A stretch of 30,606 nucleotides of DNA from Actinomycetes bacterium (GTDB lineage: Bacteria > Actinomycetota > Actinomycetes > Propionibacteriales > Propionibacteriaceae), in assembly GCA_029778515.1 (NCBI GenBank), contig JAKOQD010000187.1, forward strand, positions 1 to 30,606. Reading direction: 5' to 3'. The notes beneath the pieces are model-generated. The model had not been told where the DNA came from. It ran no database searches and saw only the letters and a program-made list of their open reading frames with translations. Of this stretch, positions 23,399 to 30,109 are shown in pieces. The position numbers and the translations under genes were made by a program. Every line of letters begins with the position of its first letter. Position 1 is the stretch's first letter.

Positions 23399-24565
23399 AT
23401 GACCACTTTCGATTCGATCACCGACCTGCTGGCTGTGCAGGCCATTGAGTTGCCCTCCTGGGCGTTTGGCAACTCGGGCACCCGGTTCAAGGTGTTCGGG
23501 ACGCCGGGGACGCCGCGGACGGTGCAGGAGAAGCTGGCGGACGCCGCGCAGGTGCACAAGTACACCGGTCTGGCGCCGACGGTGGCTTTGCATATCCCGT
23601 GGGACAAGGTGGACGACTACGCGGCGCTGGCCGCATACGCGTCCGATCTCGGGGTGGCGCTGGGCACGATCAACTCCAACACGTTCCAGGCCGACAGCTA
23701 CAAGTTCGGCTCGCTGACCCATGTGGACGATTCGATTCGGCAGCAGGCGATCGACCACCACTTCGAATGCATCGACATCATGTCGGCAACCGGGTCGCGC
23801 GACCTCAAGATCTGGCTGGCGGACGGCTCGAACTACCCCGGCCAGGCCGACCTTCGCGGACGCCAGGATCGCCTGGCGGAATCGCTGGCCAAGATCTACG
23901 ACCGGCTCGGCCCCGAGCAGCGGATCGTGCTGGAGTACAAGTTCTTCGAGCCGGCGTTCTACCACACCGATGTGCCCGATTGGGGCACCTCGTACGCGCA
24001 GGTCGCGGCGTTGGGCGAGAAGGCGATGGTTTGCCTGGATACCGGCCACCACGCGCCGGGCACGAACATCGAGTTCATCGTGATGCAGTTGCTGCGGCTC
24101 GGGAAGCTCGGCTCGTTCGACTTCAATTCCCGCTTCTACGCCGATGACGACCTGATCGTGGGTGCGGCCGATCCGTTCCAGCTGTTCCGGATTCTCTACG
24201 AGGTGGTCCGCGGCGGTGGCTATGGCCCGGATTCGCCGGTGGCCTTCATGCTCGACCAGTGCCACAATGTCGAGGACAAGATCCCCGGCCAGATCCGCTC
24301 GGTGCTGAACGTGCAGGAGATGACCGCGAAGGCGATGCTGGTGGATGCGGTGGCGCTGCAGGAAGCGCAGGATGCCGGGGACGTGTTGGGTGCGTCCGGG
24401 GTGTTCATGGACGCCTTCTACACCGACGTCCGTGCCGACCTGGCCGCGTGGCGGGAATCCCGCGGCCTGCCGGCCGACCCGATGGCCGCGTTCGCCGCGT
24501 CCGGCTACCTGGCCCGGACCGCCGCCGACCGAGTCGGTGGCACCCAGGCCGGCTGGGGCGCCTGA
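23399..24565 (+). CDS. rhaI: L-rhamnose isomerase (Gram-positive/actinobacterial subtype)
   Basis: It isomerises L-rhamnose to L-rhamnulose. The 388-residue protein is a TIM-barrel isomerase of the Pseudomonas stutzeri/Streptomyces type rather than the E. coli RhaA type. Metal and catalytic positions with the P. stutzeri spacing are Glu179 and Lys181 (LEYKFFEP), Asp214 and His217 (CLDTGHHAPGTN), Asp249 and Asp251 (FYADDDL), and Asp286 (FMLDQCHN). The position of the His ligand between them is Asp241 (SFDFNSRF). ATG 23399 is chosen because the upstream frame translates the TCGA repeats. Its ribosome binding site (GAGAGAAG) is weak. Transcription may come through from rhaS or from an unseen promoter. 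Confidence 0.9.
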   Translation: MTTFDSITDLLAVQAIELPSWAFGNSGTRFKVFGTPGTPRTVQEKLADAAQVHKYTGLAPTVALHIPWDKVDDYAALAAYASDLGVALGTINSNTFQADSYKFGSLTHVDDSIRQQAIDHHFECIDIMSATGSRDLKIWLADGSNYPGQADLRGRQDRLAESLAKIYDRLGPEQRIVLEYKFFEPAFYHTDVPDWGTSYAQVAALGEKAMVCLDTGHHAPGTNIEFIVMQLLRLGKLGSFDFNSRFYADDDLIVGAADPFQLFRILYEVVRGGGYGPDSPVAFMLDQCHNVEDKIPGQIRSVLNVQEMTAKAMLVDAVALQEAQDAGDVLGASGVFMDAFYTDVRADLAAWRESRGLPADPMAAFAASGYLARTAADRVGGTQAGWGA

Positions 24566-24583
24566 TCCCCGTCCAGAACACAT

Positions 24584-24634
24584 CGCAAGGTGGACCGAAA
24601 GTGGCCGAGACGGGCGGTTTCGGTCCACCTTGCG
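24584..24634. repeat. 17-bp perfect inverted repeat between rhaI and rhaM
   Basis: CGCAAGGTGGACCGAAA (24584-24600) and its exact complement (24618-24634) enclose a 17-nt loop. It fills most of the 97-nt gap between the isomerase and mutarotase genes. No T-run follows. CATCACAAGGTGGAC at 13448-13462 matches the left flank and arm (CATCGCAAGGTGGAC) at 14 of 15 bases, which hints at a dispersed element. Confidence 0.8.
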
Positions 24635-24662
24635 CACCAGGTGGGAGCTGAAGGAGGGCATC

Positions 24663-25001
24663 GTGGCGAGGTACTGCTTGCTGGGGCATGTGGACGCGGC
24701 GAAGCTGGAGGAGTATCGGAGGCGGCACGCCGCGGTGTGGCCGGAGTTGTTGGTCGCGCTGCGGGACGCGGGCTGGCGCAACTATTCGCTGTTCCTGCGT
24801 CCGGACGGGCTGCTGATTGGCTACTGCGAAGCCGACGATCTGGACGCGGCCCAGGAGCGCGTTGGCGCCACCGAGATCAACGCCAAATGGCAGGCCGAGA
24901 TGAGCCGGCTGTTCGCGTCCGAGGGTGCGCCAGACGAGGCCTGGGAGCGCCTGGAGGAAGTCTTCAACCTGGAAGACCAACTCGCCGCGTCCGGGCACTG
25001 A
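24663..25001 (+). CDS. rhaM: L-rhamnose mutarotase
   Basis: It interconverts the alpha and beta anomers of L-rhamnose so that the isomerase gets its preferred form. The 112-residue protein has the family core EEYRRRHAAVWPELL (His22 and the WPEL turn), then GWRNYSLFLRPDGLLIGYCEADD, and a C-terminal LEEVFNLE. GTG 24663 is 5 nt after AGGAGG (24652-24657), a strong site that decides the start. The longer in-frame upstream extension overlaps rhaI and has no such character. A terminator follows 16 nt after the stop. Confidence 0.92.
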   Translation: MARYCLLGHVDAAKLEEYRRRHAAVWPELLVALRDAGWRNYSLFLRPDGLLIGYCEADDLDAAQERVGATEINAKWQAEMSRLFASEGAPDEAWERLEEVFNLEDQLAASGH

Positions 25002-25017
25002 CCCCGTCCCCGTCAAC

Positions 25018-25047
25018 TTCGCTCCCTTTCGGGAGCGAACTTTGTTC
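25018..25047 (+). terminator. Terminator after rhaM
   Basis: A 9-bp stem TTCGCTCCC (25018-25026) / GGGAGCGAA (25031-25039) with a 4-nt loop, followed by CTTTGTT. It separates rhaI-rhaM from the rhaB promoter. Confidence 0.75.
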
Positions 25048-25067
25048 GGGTCGTGCCCGGGGGTGTC

Positions 25068-25096
25068 TTGACGCGAAGAGGCCGCCGGGGTAGGCT
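25068..25096 (+). promoter_or_regulatory. Promoter of rhaB
   Basis: TTGACG (25068-25073) and TAGGCT (25091-25096) have an ideal 17-nt spacing. The operator begins 1 nt after the -10. Confidence 0.6.
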
Positions 25097-25097
25097 A

Positions 25098-25109
25098 TGA
25101 AACGATTCA
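25098..25109. promoter_or_regulatory. LacI-type operator at the rhaB promoter
   Basis: TGAAACGATTCA: CG-centred dyad with TGAA/TTCA arms, covering the predicted transcription start. It has the same core as the importer site. Confidence 0.7.
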
Positions 25110-25131
25110 ACGCCGTCGCAAGGAAGCGCCC

Positions 25132-25170
25132 ATGAACCTCGTCGCGAGCCCCGGATCGGTGACCCGATGA
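25132..25170 (+). CDS. 12-codon upstream ORF overlapping the rhaB start
   Basis: ATG 25132 opens a frame encoding MNLVASPGSVTR and stops at TGA 25168-25170. AAGGAAG (25120-25126) lies 5 nt before this ATG. The stop shares ATGA with the rhaB start at 25167, while rhaB itself has no visible ribosome binding site. This points to translational coupling: ribosomes load on the short frame and restart at rhaB. Conservation of the peptide is not known from this window. Confidence 0.5.
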   Translation: MNLVASPGSVTR

Positions 25171-26657
25171 CCGCCCGTTACTTCGCCGCCGCCGACCTTG
25201 GTGCGTCCAGTGGTCGGGTGATCCTGGGCAAGCTGGACGGTGGTCGCTTCGAGTTGAGCGAGACCATCCGCTTCGAGAACGGACCGGTGCCGGCGGACGA
25301 CGGCATCCACACCGATGCCCGCGGCCTGTTCGAGAATGTCCGCAAGGGCGTGCAGGCGGCGATCGAAGCCAGCGGGGGAGCGCTCGAGTCGGTGGGCGTG
25401 GACACCTGGGGGGTCGACTACGGCCGCCTGGACGCGTCCGGCGAGCTGCTCGAAAGCCCCTTCCACTACCGCGACGACCGCACGGTGGGCGTGCCCGAAC
25501 TGGTCTTCGCCGAGCTCCCGGCCGAGCAGCTGTATGCCACCGCGGGCCTTCAGGTGATGGCGATCAACACGATCTTCCAGCTGATCTCCTCCCGCGAGGA
25601 TGAACGCTGGGGCGAGGTGAGCAAGATCCTGTTCACCCCCGACCTGCTCAGCTATTGGCTCAGTGGCCGCCGGGTGGCCGAAGTCACCATCGCCTCCACC
25701 TCTGCCCTGCTGGACGTGGCCGGACGCAAGTGGTCGGACGAGCTCTGTGCGCATCTCGCGGAGCGCTATGGTCTGCCGCTGCCGGCCGTGCTGCCCGAAC
25801 TCGTCGAGCCCGGCACGGTCTTGGGCGAAACCACCCCGGGATTGTTTGCGAAGCCGCTCAAGGTGGTGGCGGTCGGGGGTCACGACACTGCGTCCGCGGT
25901 GGCCTCGATCCCGGCCACTGGCACCGACTTCGCGTTCATCTCGTCGGGCACCTGGTCGCTGGTCGGGCTCGAACTCGAGCAGCCGGTGCTCACCGAGGCC
26001 AGCCGGCAGGCCGACTTCACCAACGAACTCGGCATCGACGGCACCGTCCGCTACCTCAAGAACGTGATGGGCCTGTGGGTGCTCAGCGAGAGCCAGCGGG
26101 CGTGGAAGGCCGCCGGACGCGAGTCCGACCTGCGCACCCTGCTGGCCGGCGCGGCCGAACTGCCGGGGCTCGCCTGCGTGCTGGACATGACCGACGAGCG
26201 GCTGCTACCCCCTGGCGACATGCCCGGACGACTGCTAGCGATGGCAGCCGAGACCGGTCAGGAGTTGGCGGACGATCCGGTGGCGATCACCCGCTGCATC
26301 CTGGACTCGCTGGCGCTGGCCTACCGGCGCACGATCGCGAAGAGCTGTGAGCTGGCCGGACGCGAGGTCTCGGTGGTTCATGTGGTTGGCGGCGGGTGCC
26401 AGAATTCACTGCTCTGCCAGCTCACCGCCGAGGCGACTGGCCTGAAGGTCGTGGCCGGCCCGGCCGAAGGCACCGCGCTGGGCAACCTGCTGGTGCAGGC
26501 CCGGGCGTGCGGCGCGCTCAGCGGCGATCGGACGGCGCTGCGCGAGGTGTCGATCGCTTCGTCCGAGCTGGTCAACTACGAACCAGGCCTGCTGCCGTTC
26601 ACCGCCGAGCAGTGGGACGCCGCCGAGCTGCGCGCCTTCGGCGTGCAAGCTCGCTGA
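25167..26657 (+). CDS. rhaB: L-rhamnulokinase
   Basis: This FGGY-family kinase phosphorylates L-rhamnulose to L-rhamnulose 1-phosphate. It is 496 residues, a normal length. The N-terminal domain has AADLGASSGRVILG (Asp10, phosphate-binding loop 1), VGVDTWGVDYG, FHYRDDRT and INTIFQL. The C-terminal domain has VGGHDTASAVA, ISSGTWSLVGLE and the adenosine motif HVVGGGCQNSLLCQLTA. Together these are typical of RhaB. ATG 25167 is the only start giving the conserved N-terminus. It lacks its own ribosome binding site and overlaps a short upstream ORF. It has its own promoter and operator after the rhaM terminator. The product needs an aldolase not found in the window. Confidence 0.93.
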   Translation: MTARYFAAADLGASSGRVILGKLDGGRFELSETIRFENGPVPADDGIHTDARGLFENVRKGVQAAIEASGGALESVGVDTWGVDYGRLDASGELLESPFHYRDDRTVGVPELVFAELPAEQLYATAGLQVMAINTIFQLISSREDERWGEVSKILFTPDLLSYWLSGRRVAEVTIASTSALLDVAGRKWSDELCAHLAERYGLPLPAVLPELVEPGTVLGETTPGLFAKPLKVVAVGGHDTASAVASIPATGTDFAFISSGTWSLVGLELEQPVLTEASRQADFTNELGIDGTVRYLKNVMGLWVLSESQRAWKAAGRESDLRTLLAGAAELPGLACVLDMTDERLLPPGDMPGRLLAMAAETGQELADDPVAITRCILDSLALAYRRTIAKSCELAGREVSVVHVVGGGCQNSLLCQLTAEATGLKVVAGPAEGTALGNLLVQARACGALSGDRTALREVSIASSELVNYEPGLLPFTAEQWDAAELRAFGVQAR

Positions 26658-27075
26658 GTCGCCGGGCTGCGCCGGACGGGTCGCAGCCCCCAGTGCCGGC
26701 TGTTCGTTACGGTTGTCGCGAATTCGAAGTCCAGTTCGTCGCGCGCGTCTGCGCGGCGCCTTGGGCCAGAGATAGCGCTCCGAGTTCACGACAGCTGCCA
26801 ACCTCACGTCCACGGCGCCGAACGTCCCACCCGGCCGGACGGGTAGCGGTCAGCGGCTGGTCTCCACCGGGCTTTGTCGCGATGTCGTTGCTCATCGACT
26901 CAGCGGGGGCTGGTCTGGGGCGCTGCTCGATGATCCGGCAGCGATATCGCGACATCGGTGGCGCGAGCGGGTTATCGGGTGCCGTGATTTCGACCCCAAA
27001 TTCCGCAGCGCGCCCAAGCAGAGGCCTGTGTGCGGATCTCGGGTCAGAAAGACGTCACGACCTGCGACGAAGAAG
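26658..27075. other. Gene-free interval after rhaB
   Basis: No supported gene is visible in these 418 nt; short frames in both directions show no family-like sequence. TTGTCGCGA occurs at 26713-26721 and 26874-26882, with TCGCGACA inverted at 26947-26954. The interval could be a decayed gene or spacer. Confidence 0.5.
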
Positions 27076-27112
27076 CGAAGGGCGCCGCCGATTAGCTCGG
27101 TGGCGCCCTTCG
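27076..27112 (-). terminator. Terminator of the FucI-like gene, possibly bidirectional
   Basis: A 16-bp stem (27076-27091 with 27097-27112, one G-U pair) with loop TTAGC. On the minus strand it lies 12 nt after the FucI-like stop and is followed by CTTCTTCG. On the plus strand TTCTG follows, so it could also stop transcripts from rhaB. Confidence 0.8.
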
Positions 27113-27124
27113 TTCTGACGAGAC

Positions 27125-28774
27125 TCAGGCCAGATCGGTCAGCACATCGCCGGCGAGGTGCACCTGGTAGCCCATCGCGTCGAACATGGCGGCCTTGGCG
27201 ACCAGCGCCGCATCAGCGGTCTCGGCGTCGGGGGCGTACACCACGTTGAGGTGATTGGCCTTGTGGCGGGCCATCAGCTGGTCGCGGTTGACACCGTGCA
27301 GGACGGCGTTCATGATCGGCCACTCCGGGTTGGTGGCATCGAGGCGACGCTGCACCTCCTCGGCGGGCATCTCGATGCAGGTGCCGCGGCCCAGGTCGAC
27401 GTGCAGGGCGCCGTCCATGATGAAGACCCGCGACCACACCATCTCGCCCGGCTTGGAGACACCCGAGAGGGTGGCGCCGCCGAGCGGGAAGAAGTAATAG
27501 CTCTGCCGGTAGGCGTGGGCCTTGTCGTAGCCGCCGAGGTGGGAGGCCGGCACCGAGCCGGAGATCTCCAGGACCCAGACGAAGTCCTCGCCCCACTGGT
27601 CGCCCCAGCGGACGTCGTGCAGGGTGGTCGCCGGGTCGAGGCCCATCGCCGTCCACACCCGGTTGGTGACCAGCGCATCGATCGCGACGCCCTGGTCGAC
27701 CTCGTTGGCGCACGGGATCGGCGCGCCCTCGTAGAGCACCCGGGAGCCGTCGCGCGAGGTTACCGGCGGACGCTCGACGTTGTTGAGCAGGCCCTCGACG
27801 AGGTCGGAGGCGGGCACCATGTCCTTGAGTCCCTGCTGGTACTGGATGCCGATCACGTCGGCGCCGAAGTCGTCGGCCATCCGGACGGCGGCGACGTACA
27901 TCTTCATCTGCTGGTGAACCTGCTCGTCGGTCAGGTTCTCCTTCCAGTCACCGTCGTTGTTGATGTGGAAGGTCATGCCGGCCTCGTTCAGCCAGCTGCG
28001 GACGGCGTCCGCCTCTTCGTCGGAGACGTTTTTCATCTCGGCGACGAGCGCGCTCTGGGAGAGCCGCTCCTTGTAGATGCCGGCCGGGTTCATCATCTCG
28101 TCGTCGATCAGGGCGTTGTACATGCCCATGCAGTATTCGTCGAACATGGCGATGATCGCCTTGTCGGTCTTGAGCTGGACGGCCAGCGCCTCACCGAGTT
28201 CCTTTTCCGGGGACGCGGGTAGCGCGGGCAGGTCGCGGACGTGCGAGGTGTCGTGGACGATCGCGCCGGTCTCGATCCACTCGGCGAGCTTGGTGCGGGC
28301 CCACTCGTCGGTGAAGTCCTTGCTCCACAGGGTGGCGTGCTTGATGCCGGCCTTGACCATCGAGCCGTGCAGGTTCAGCATGCCGACCAGGCCGGGGAAG
28401 TCGCCGGCAAAGTTGGCCACCAGCAGGATCGGGCCCTGATGATCGCGCAAGCCGTGCAGGATGTGGTGGCTGTACTGCCAGACGGCCTCGACCACGACCA
28501 GCGGCGCCTCGGTTGGGACGTTCTTGAACACCTCCATGCCCGCGCGCTGGTTGTCGATGAAGCCGTGGCCGGTGGCCGGGTTCACGCCATGGGTGCGCTT
28601 GACGTTCCAGCCGAGCGACTCCACCGCAGCGGCGAACTCACGCTCGACCTGCTGCTGCATGTCCCAGGTCTTGACGTTGGTGGTGAGCCGCAGATCACCG
28701 TTGGCGAGGGTGTAGACGGTCTTCGGCTCAGCCTTGGGCCGGGTGGCGATTTGAGGCACGAGATAGGTGCTCAC
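27125..28774 (-). CDS. L-fucose isomerase-like protein
   Basis: A 549-residue cytosolic protein of the L-fucose/L-arabinose isomerase fold (COG2407 type), shorter than the 591-residue E. coli FucI. Recognisable stretches are FDEYCMGMYNALIDDE (211-226), NPAGIYKERLSQSALVAEM (229-247), IGIQYQQGLKD (308-318) and NEVD (357-360), with a late LHGVNRDQLMARH segment. Assignment of the metal-binding Glu, Asp and His is tentative. The likely reaction is aldose-ketose isomerisation of a 6-deoxy sugar or related pentose; the true substrate is not decided by sequence. GTG 28774 is 7 nt after AGGAG on the minus strand. Operators like those of the rhamnose genes lie upstream, and the neighbouring minus-strand genes encode a regulator and an FGGY kinase. 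Confidence 0.75.
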   Translation of the reverse strand: MSTYLVPQIATRPKAEPKTVYTLANGDLRLTTNVKTWDMQQQVEREFAAAVESLGWNVKRTHGVNPATGHGFIDNQRAGMEVFKNVPTEAPLVVVEAVWQYSHHILHGLRDHQGPILLVANFAGDFPGLVGMLNLHGSMVKAGIKHATLWSKDFTDEWARTKLAEWIETGAIVHDTSHVRDLPALPASPEKELGEALAVQLKTDKAIIAMFDEYCMGMYNALIDDEMMNPAGIYKERLSQSALVAEMKNVSDEEADAVRSWLNEAGMTFHINNDGDWKENLTDEQVHQQMKMYVAAVRMADDFGADVIGIQYQQGLKDMVPASDLVEGLLNNVERPPVTSRDGSRVLYEGAPIPCANEVDQGVAIDALVTNRVWTAMGLDPATTLHDVRWGDQWGEDFVWVLEISGSVPASHLGGYDKAHAYRQSYYFFPLGGATLSGVSKPGEMVWSRVFIMDGALHVDLGRGTCIEMPAEEVQRRLDATNPEWPIMNAVLHGVNRDQLMARHKANHLNVVYAPDAETADAALVAKAAMFDAMGYQVHLAGDVLTDLA

Positions 28775-28854
28775 GAGTTGACTCCTTAGGGTTCGGCTGC
28801 TCATCGCCGAAGCTCCCGCGAACCACGCTGAACTGACCGGGACGAGCTGCTTCC

Positions 28855-28883
28855 ATGCTCTCAGCAATCGATTTCACAGTCAA
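28855..28883 (-). promoter_or_regulatory. Promoter of the FucI-like gene
   Basis: On the minus strand TTGACT (28883-28878) and GAGCAT (28860-28855) are 17 nt apart. AGCAATCGATTTCA (28863-28876), a degenerate CG-centred dyad, lies between them and could be an operator. Confidence 0.45.
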
Positions 28884-28910
28884 GCGTTTGGTGGCCTTCG
28901 GCGGCGATTC

Positions 28911-28922
28911 TGAAGCGATTCA
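28911..28922. promoter_or_regulatory. LacI-type operator upstream of the FucI-like gene
   Basis: TGAAGCGATTCA has the same TGAAnCGnTTCA form as the rhaB site (2 of 12 bases differ from a perfect dyad). It lies about 28 nt upstream of the predicted -35, in the 315-nt gap between the FucI-like gene and the second regulator gene, which holds no other supported gene. Confidence 0.6.
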
Positions 28923-29089
28923 ATGCCGCCTGATCGGACGGGCGTCGACACTTCACCCGAGCCGGTCGCGGAAGGGGGCGTCTCGGCGTCCAGCTTGGGT
29001 CGGTAGGCCCACTACAGACCCCGGATGTGGCCTTGCAGCTCAACCCGCCCAGCACGTCCTCGCTCGGAACAGCATTGTTCAGCAAACTC

Positions 29090-30109
29090 CTAAATGTGCG
29101 CGGCTTCGAGCGCGGTCAGGCCGGCGTCCTCGGCGTCCTCTGCGCTGGCCACCATCGGCACGACGACGTCGCGGGCGGGGGCGTCCAGGCCCTGGATCCG
29201 CTCCAGCAGCATGGTCGCCGCGGTGATGCCCATTTCGCGGACGGGCAGGTGCGCCTCCATCACGCCAGCGGGCACCAGCAGCACCAGTGGCAGCCCGCCG
29301 AACGACACCACCCCGACTTCTGGCGGTAGTTTGCCGAGCTCGGCGAGCGCCCGAATCGCCCCGGCTGCCAGCTTGTTGTTGGCTGCGAAGATCGCGTCCG
29401 GGGGTTCGGGCAGCGCCATCAGTTGCCGGGCTGCCCGGTCGCCACCAGTGAGGGTGTAGCTGGTGCGCACGATCAACTCGGACGCGGGCTCCACTCCGGT
29501 CGCACGTTGGTAGGTCTCGGCCCAGCCGGCCATCCGGTTGTCTGCGGTCTCCACGCCCTCTGGGCCGCTGATGCATGCCATCCGGCGGTAGCCGGCGTCC
29601 ACCAGCTTCTGGGCGGCTGCGGCGGCGCCGGCGACGTTGTCCGCCACCACCGAGTCGACCGGGTAGTTCGGCGCGCGGCGGTCGACGCAGACCACCGGGA
29701 CGCCGCGTTCCAGGGCCAGGTCGAGCTTGGCGTCGCGGGTGCTGGGGGCCACGATGATGCCGGCCACCGGATCGCTGACCGCCGCGCGCAGGTAGTCCTG
29801 CTCGCGCTGGGGATCCTCGTCGGTGTTGCAGAGCATGACCGAGTAGCCGCCGGCGCGGGCCACGTCTTCGACGGCTCGGGTCATGGTGGTGAAGAAAGGG
29901 TTCTCGATGTCGGGAATCAGCATCGCGATGATTTCAGACGAGCTGGTGCGTAGCCGCCGGGCGTTGCGGTTCGGCACGAAGCCGAGCTCCTCGGCGGCAT
30001 GCCGGACGGCCTCGACTCGGCGCGGGGAGACCTTGATGCCGTTGAACACCCGGGAGACCGTGGCGGGGGATACCCCGGCTTTGGCGGCGACATCGTAGAT
30101 CGTGACCAT
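29090..30109 (-). CDS. LacI-family transcriptional regulator (second)
   Basis: A 339-residue regulator with the LacI helix-turn-helix at the very start (TIYDVAAKAGVSPATVSRVFNG, residues 3-24), hinge RNARRLRTSSSEIIA, and a periplasmic-binding-like effector domain (LIPDIENPFFTTM through VVSFGGLPLVLLV). ATG 30109 is chosen because it gives the classic N-terminus; the frame stays open upstream only as a shadow of the kinase gene. GAGGA lies 9 nt upstream. Its start overlaps the kinase stop by 1 nt (TGATG), so the two are translationally coupled and the kinase pathway is its likely target. Confidence 0.9.
   Translation of the reverse strand: MVTIYDVAAKAGVSPATVSRVFNGIKVSPRRVEAVRHAAEELGFVPNRNARRLRTSSSEIIAMLIPDIENPFFTTMTRAVEDVARAGGYSVMLCNTDEDPQREQDYLRAAVSDPVAGIIVAPSTRDAKLDLALERGVPVVCVDRRAPNYPVDSVVADNVAGAAAAAQKLVDAGYRRMACISGPEGVETADNRMAGWAETYQRATGVEPASELIVRTSYTLTGGDRAARQLMALPEPPDAIFAANNKLAAGAIRALAELGKLPPEVGVVSFGGLPLVLLVPAGVMEAHLPVREMGITAATMLLERIQGLDAPARDVVVPMVASAEDAEDAGLTALEAAHI

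Noticed and set aside
29070..29085. GAACA-n4-TGTTC dyad after the second LacI gene
   Set aside because: Only 5-bp arms, located after the gene rather than at a promoter, so not reported as an operator.
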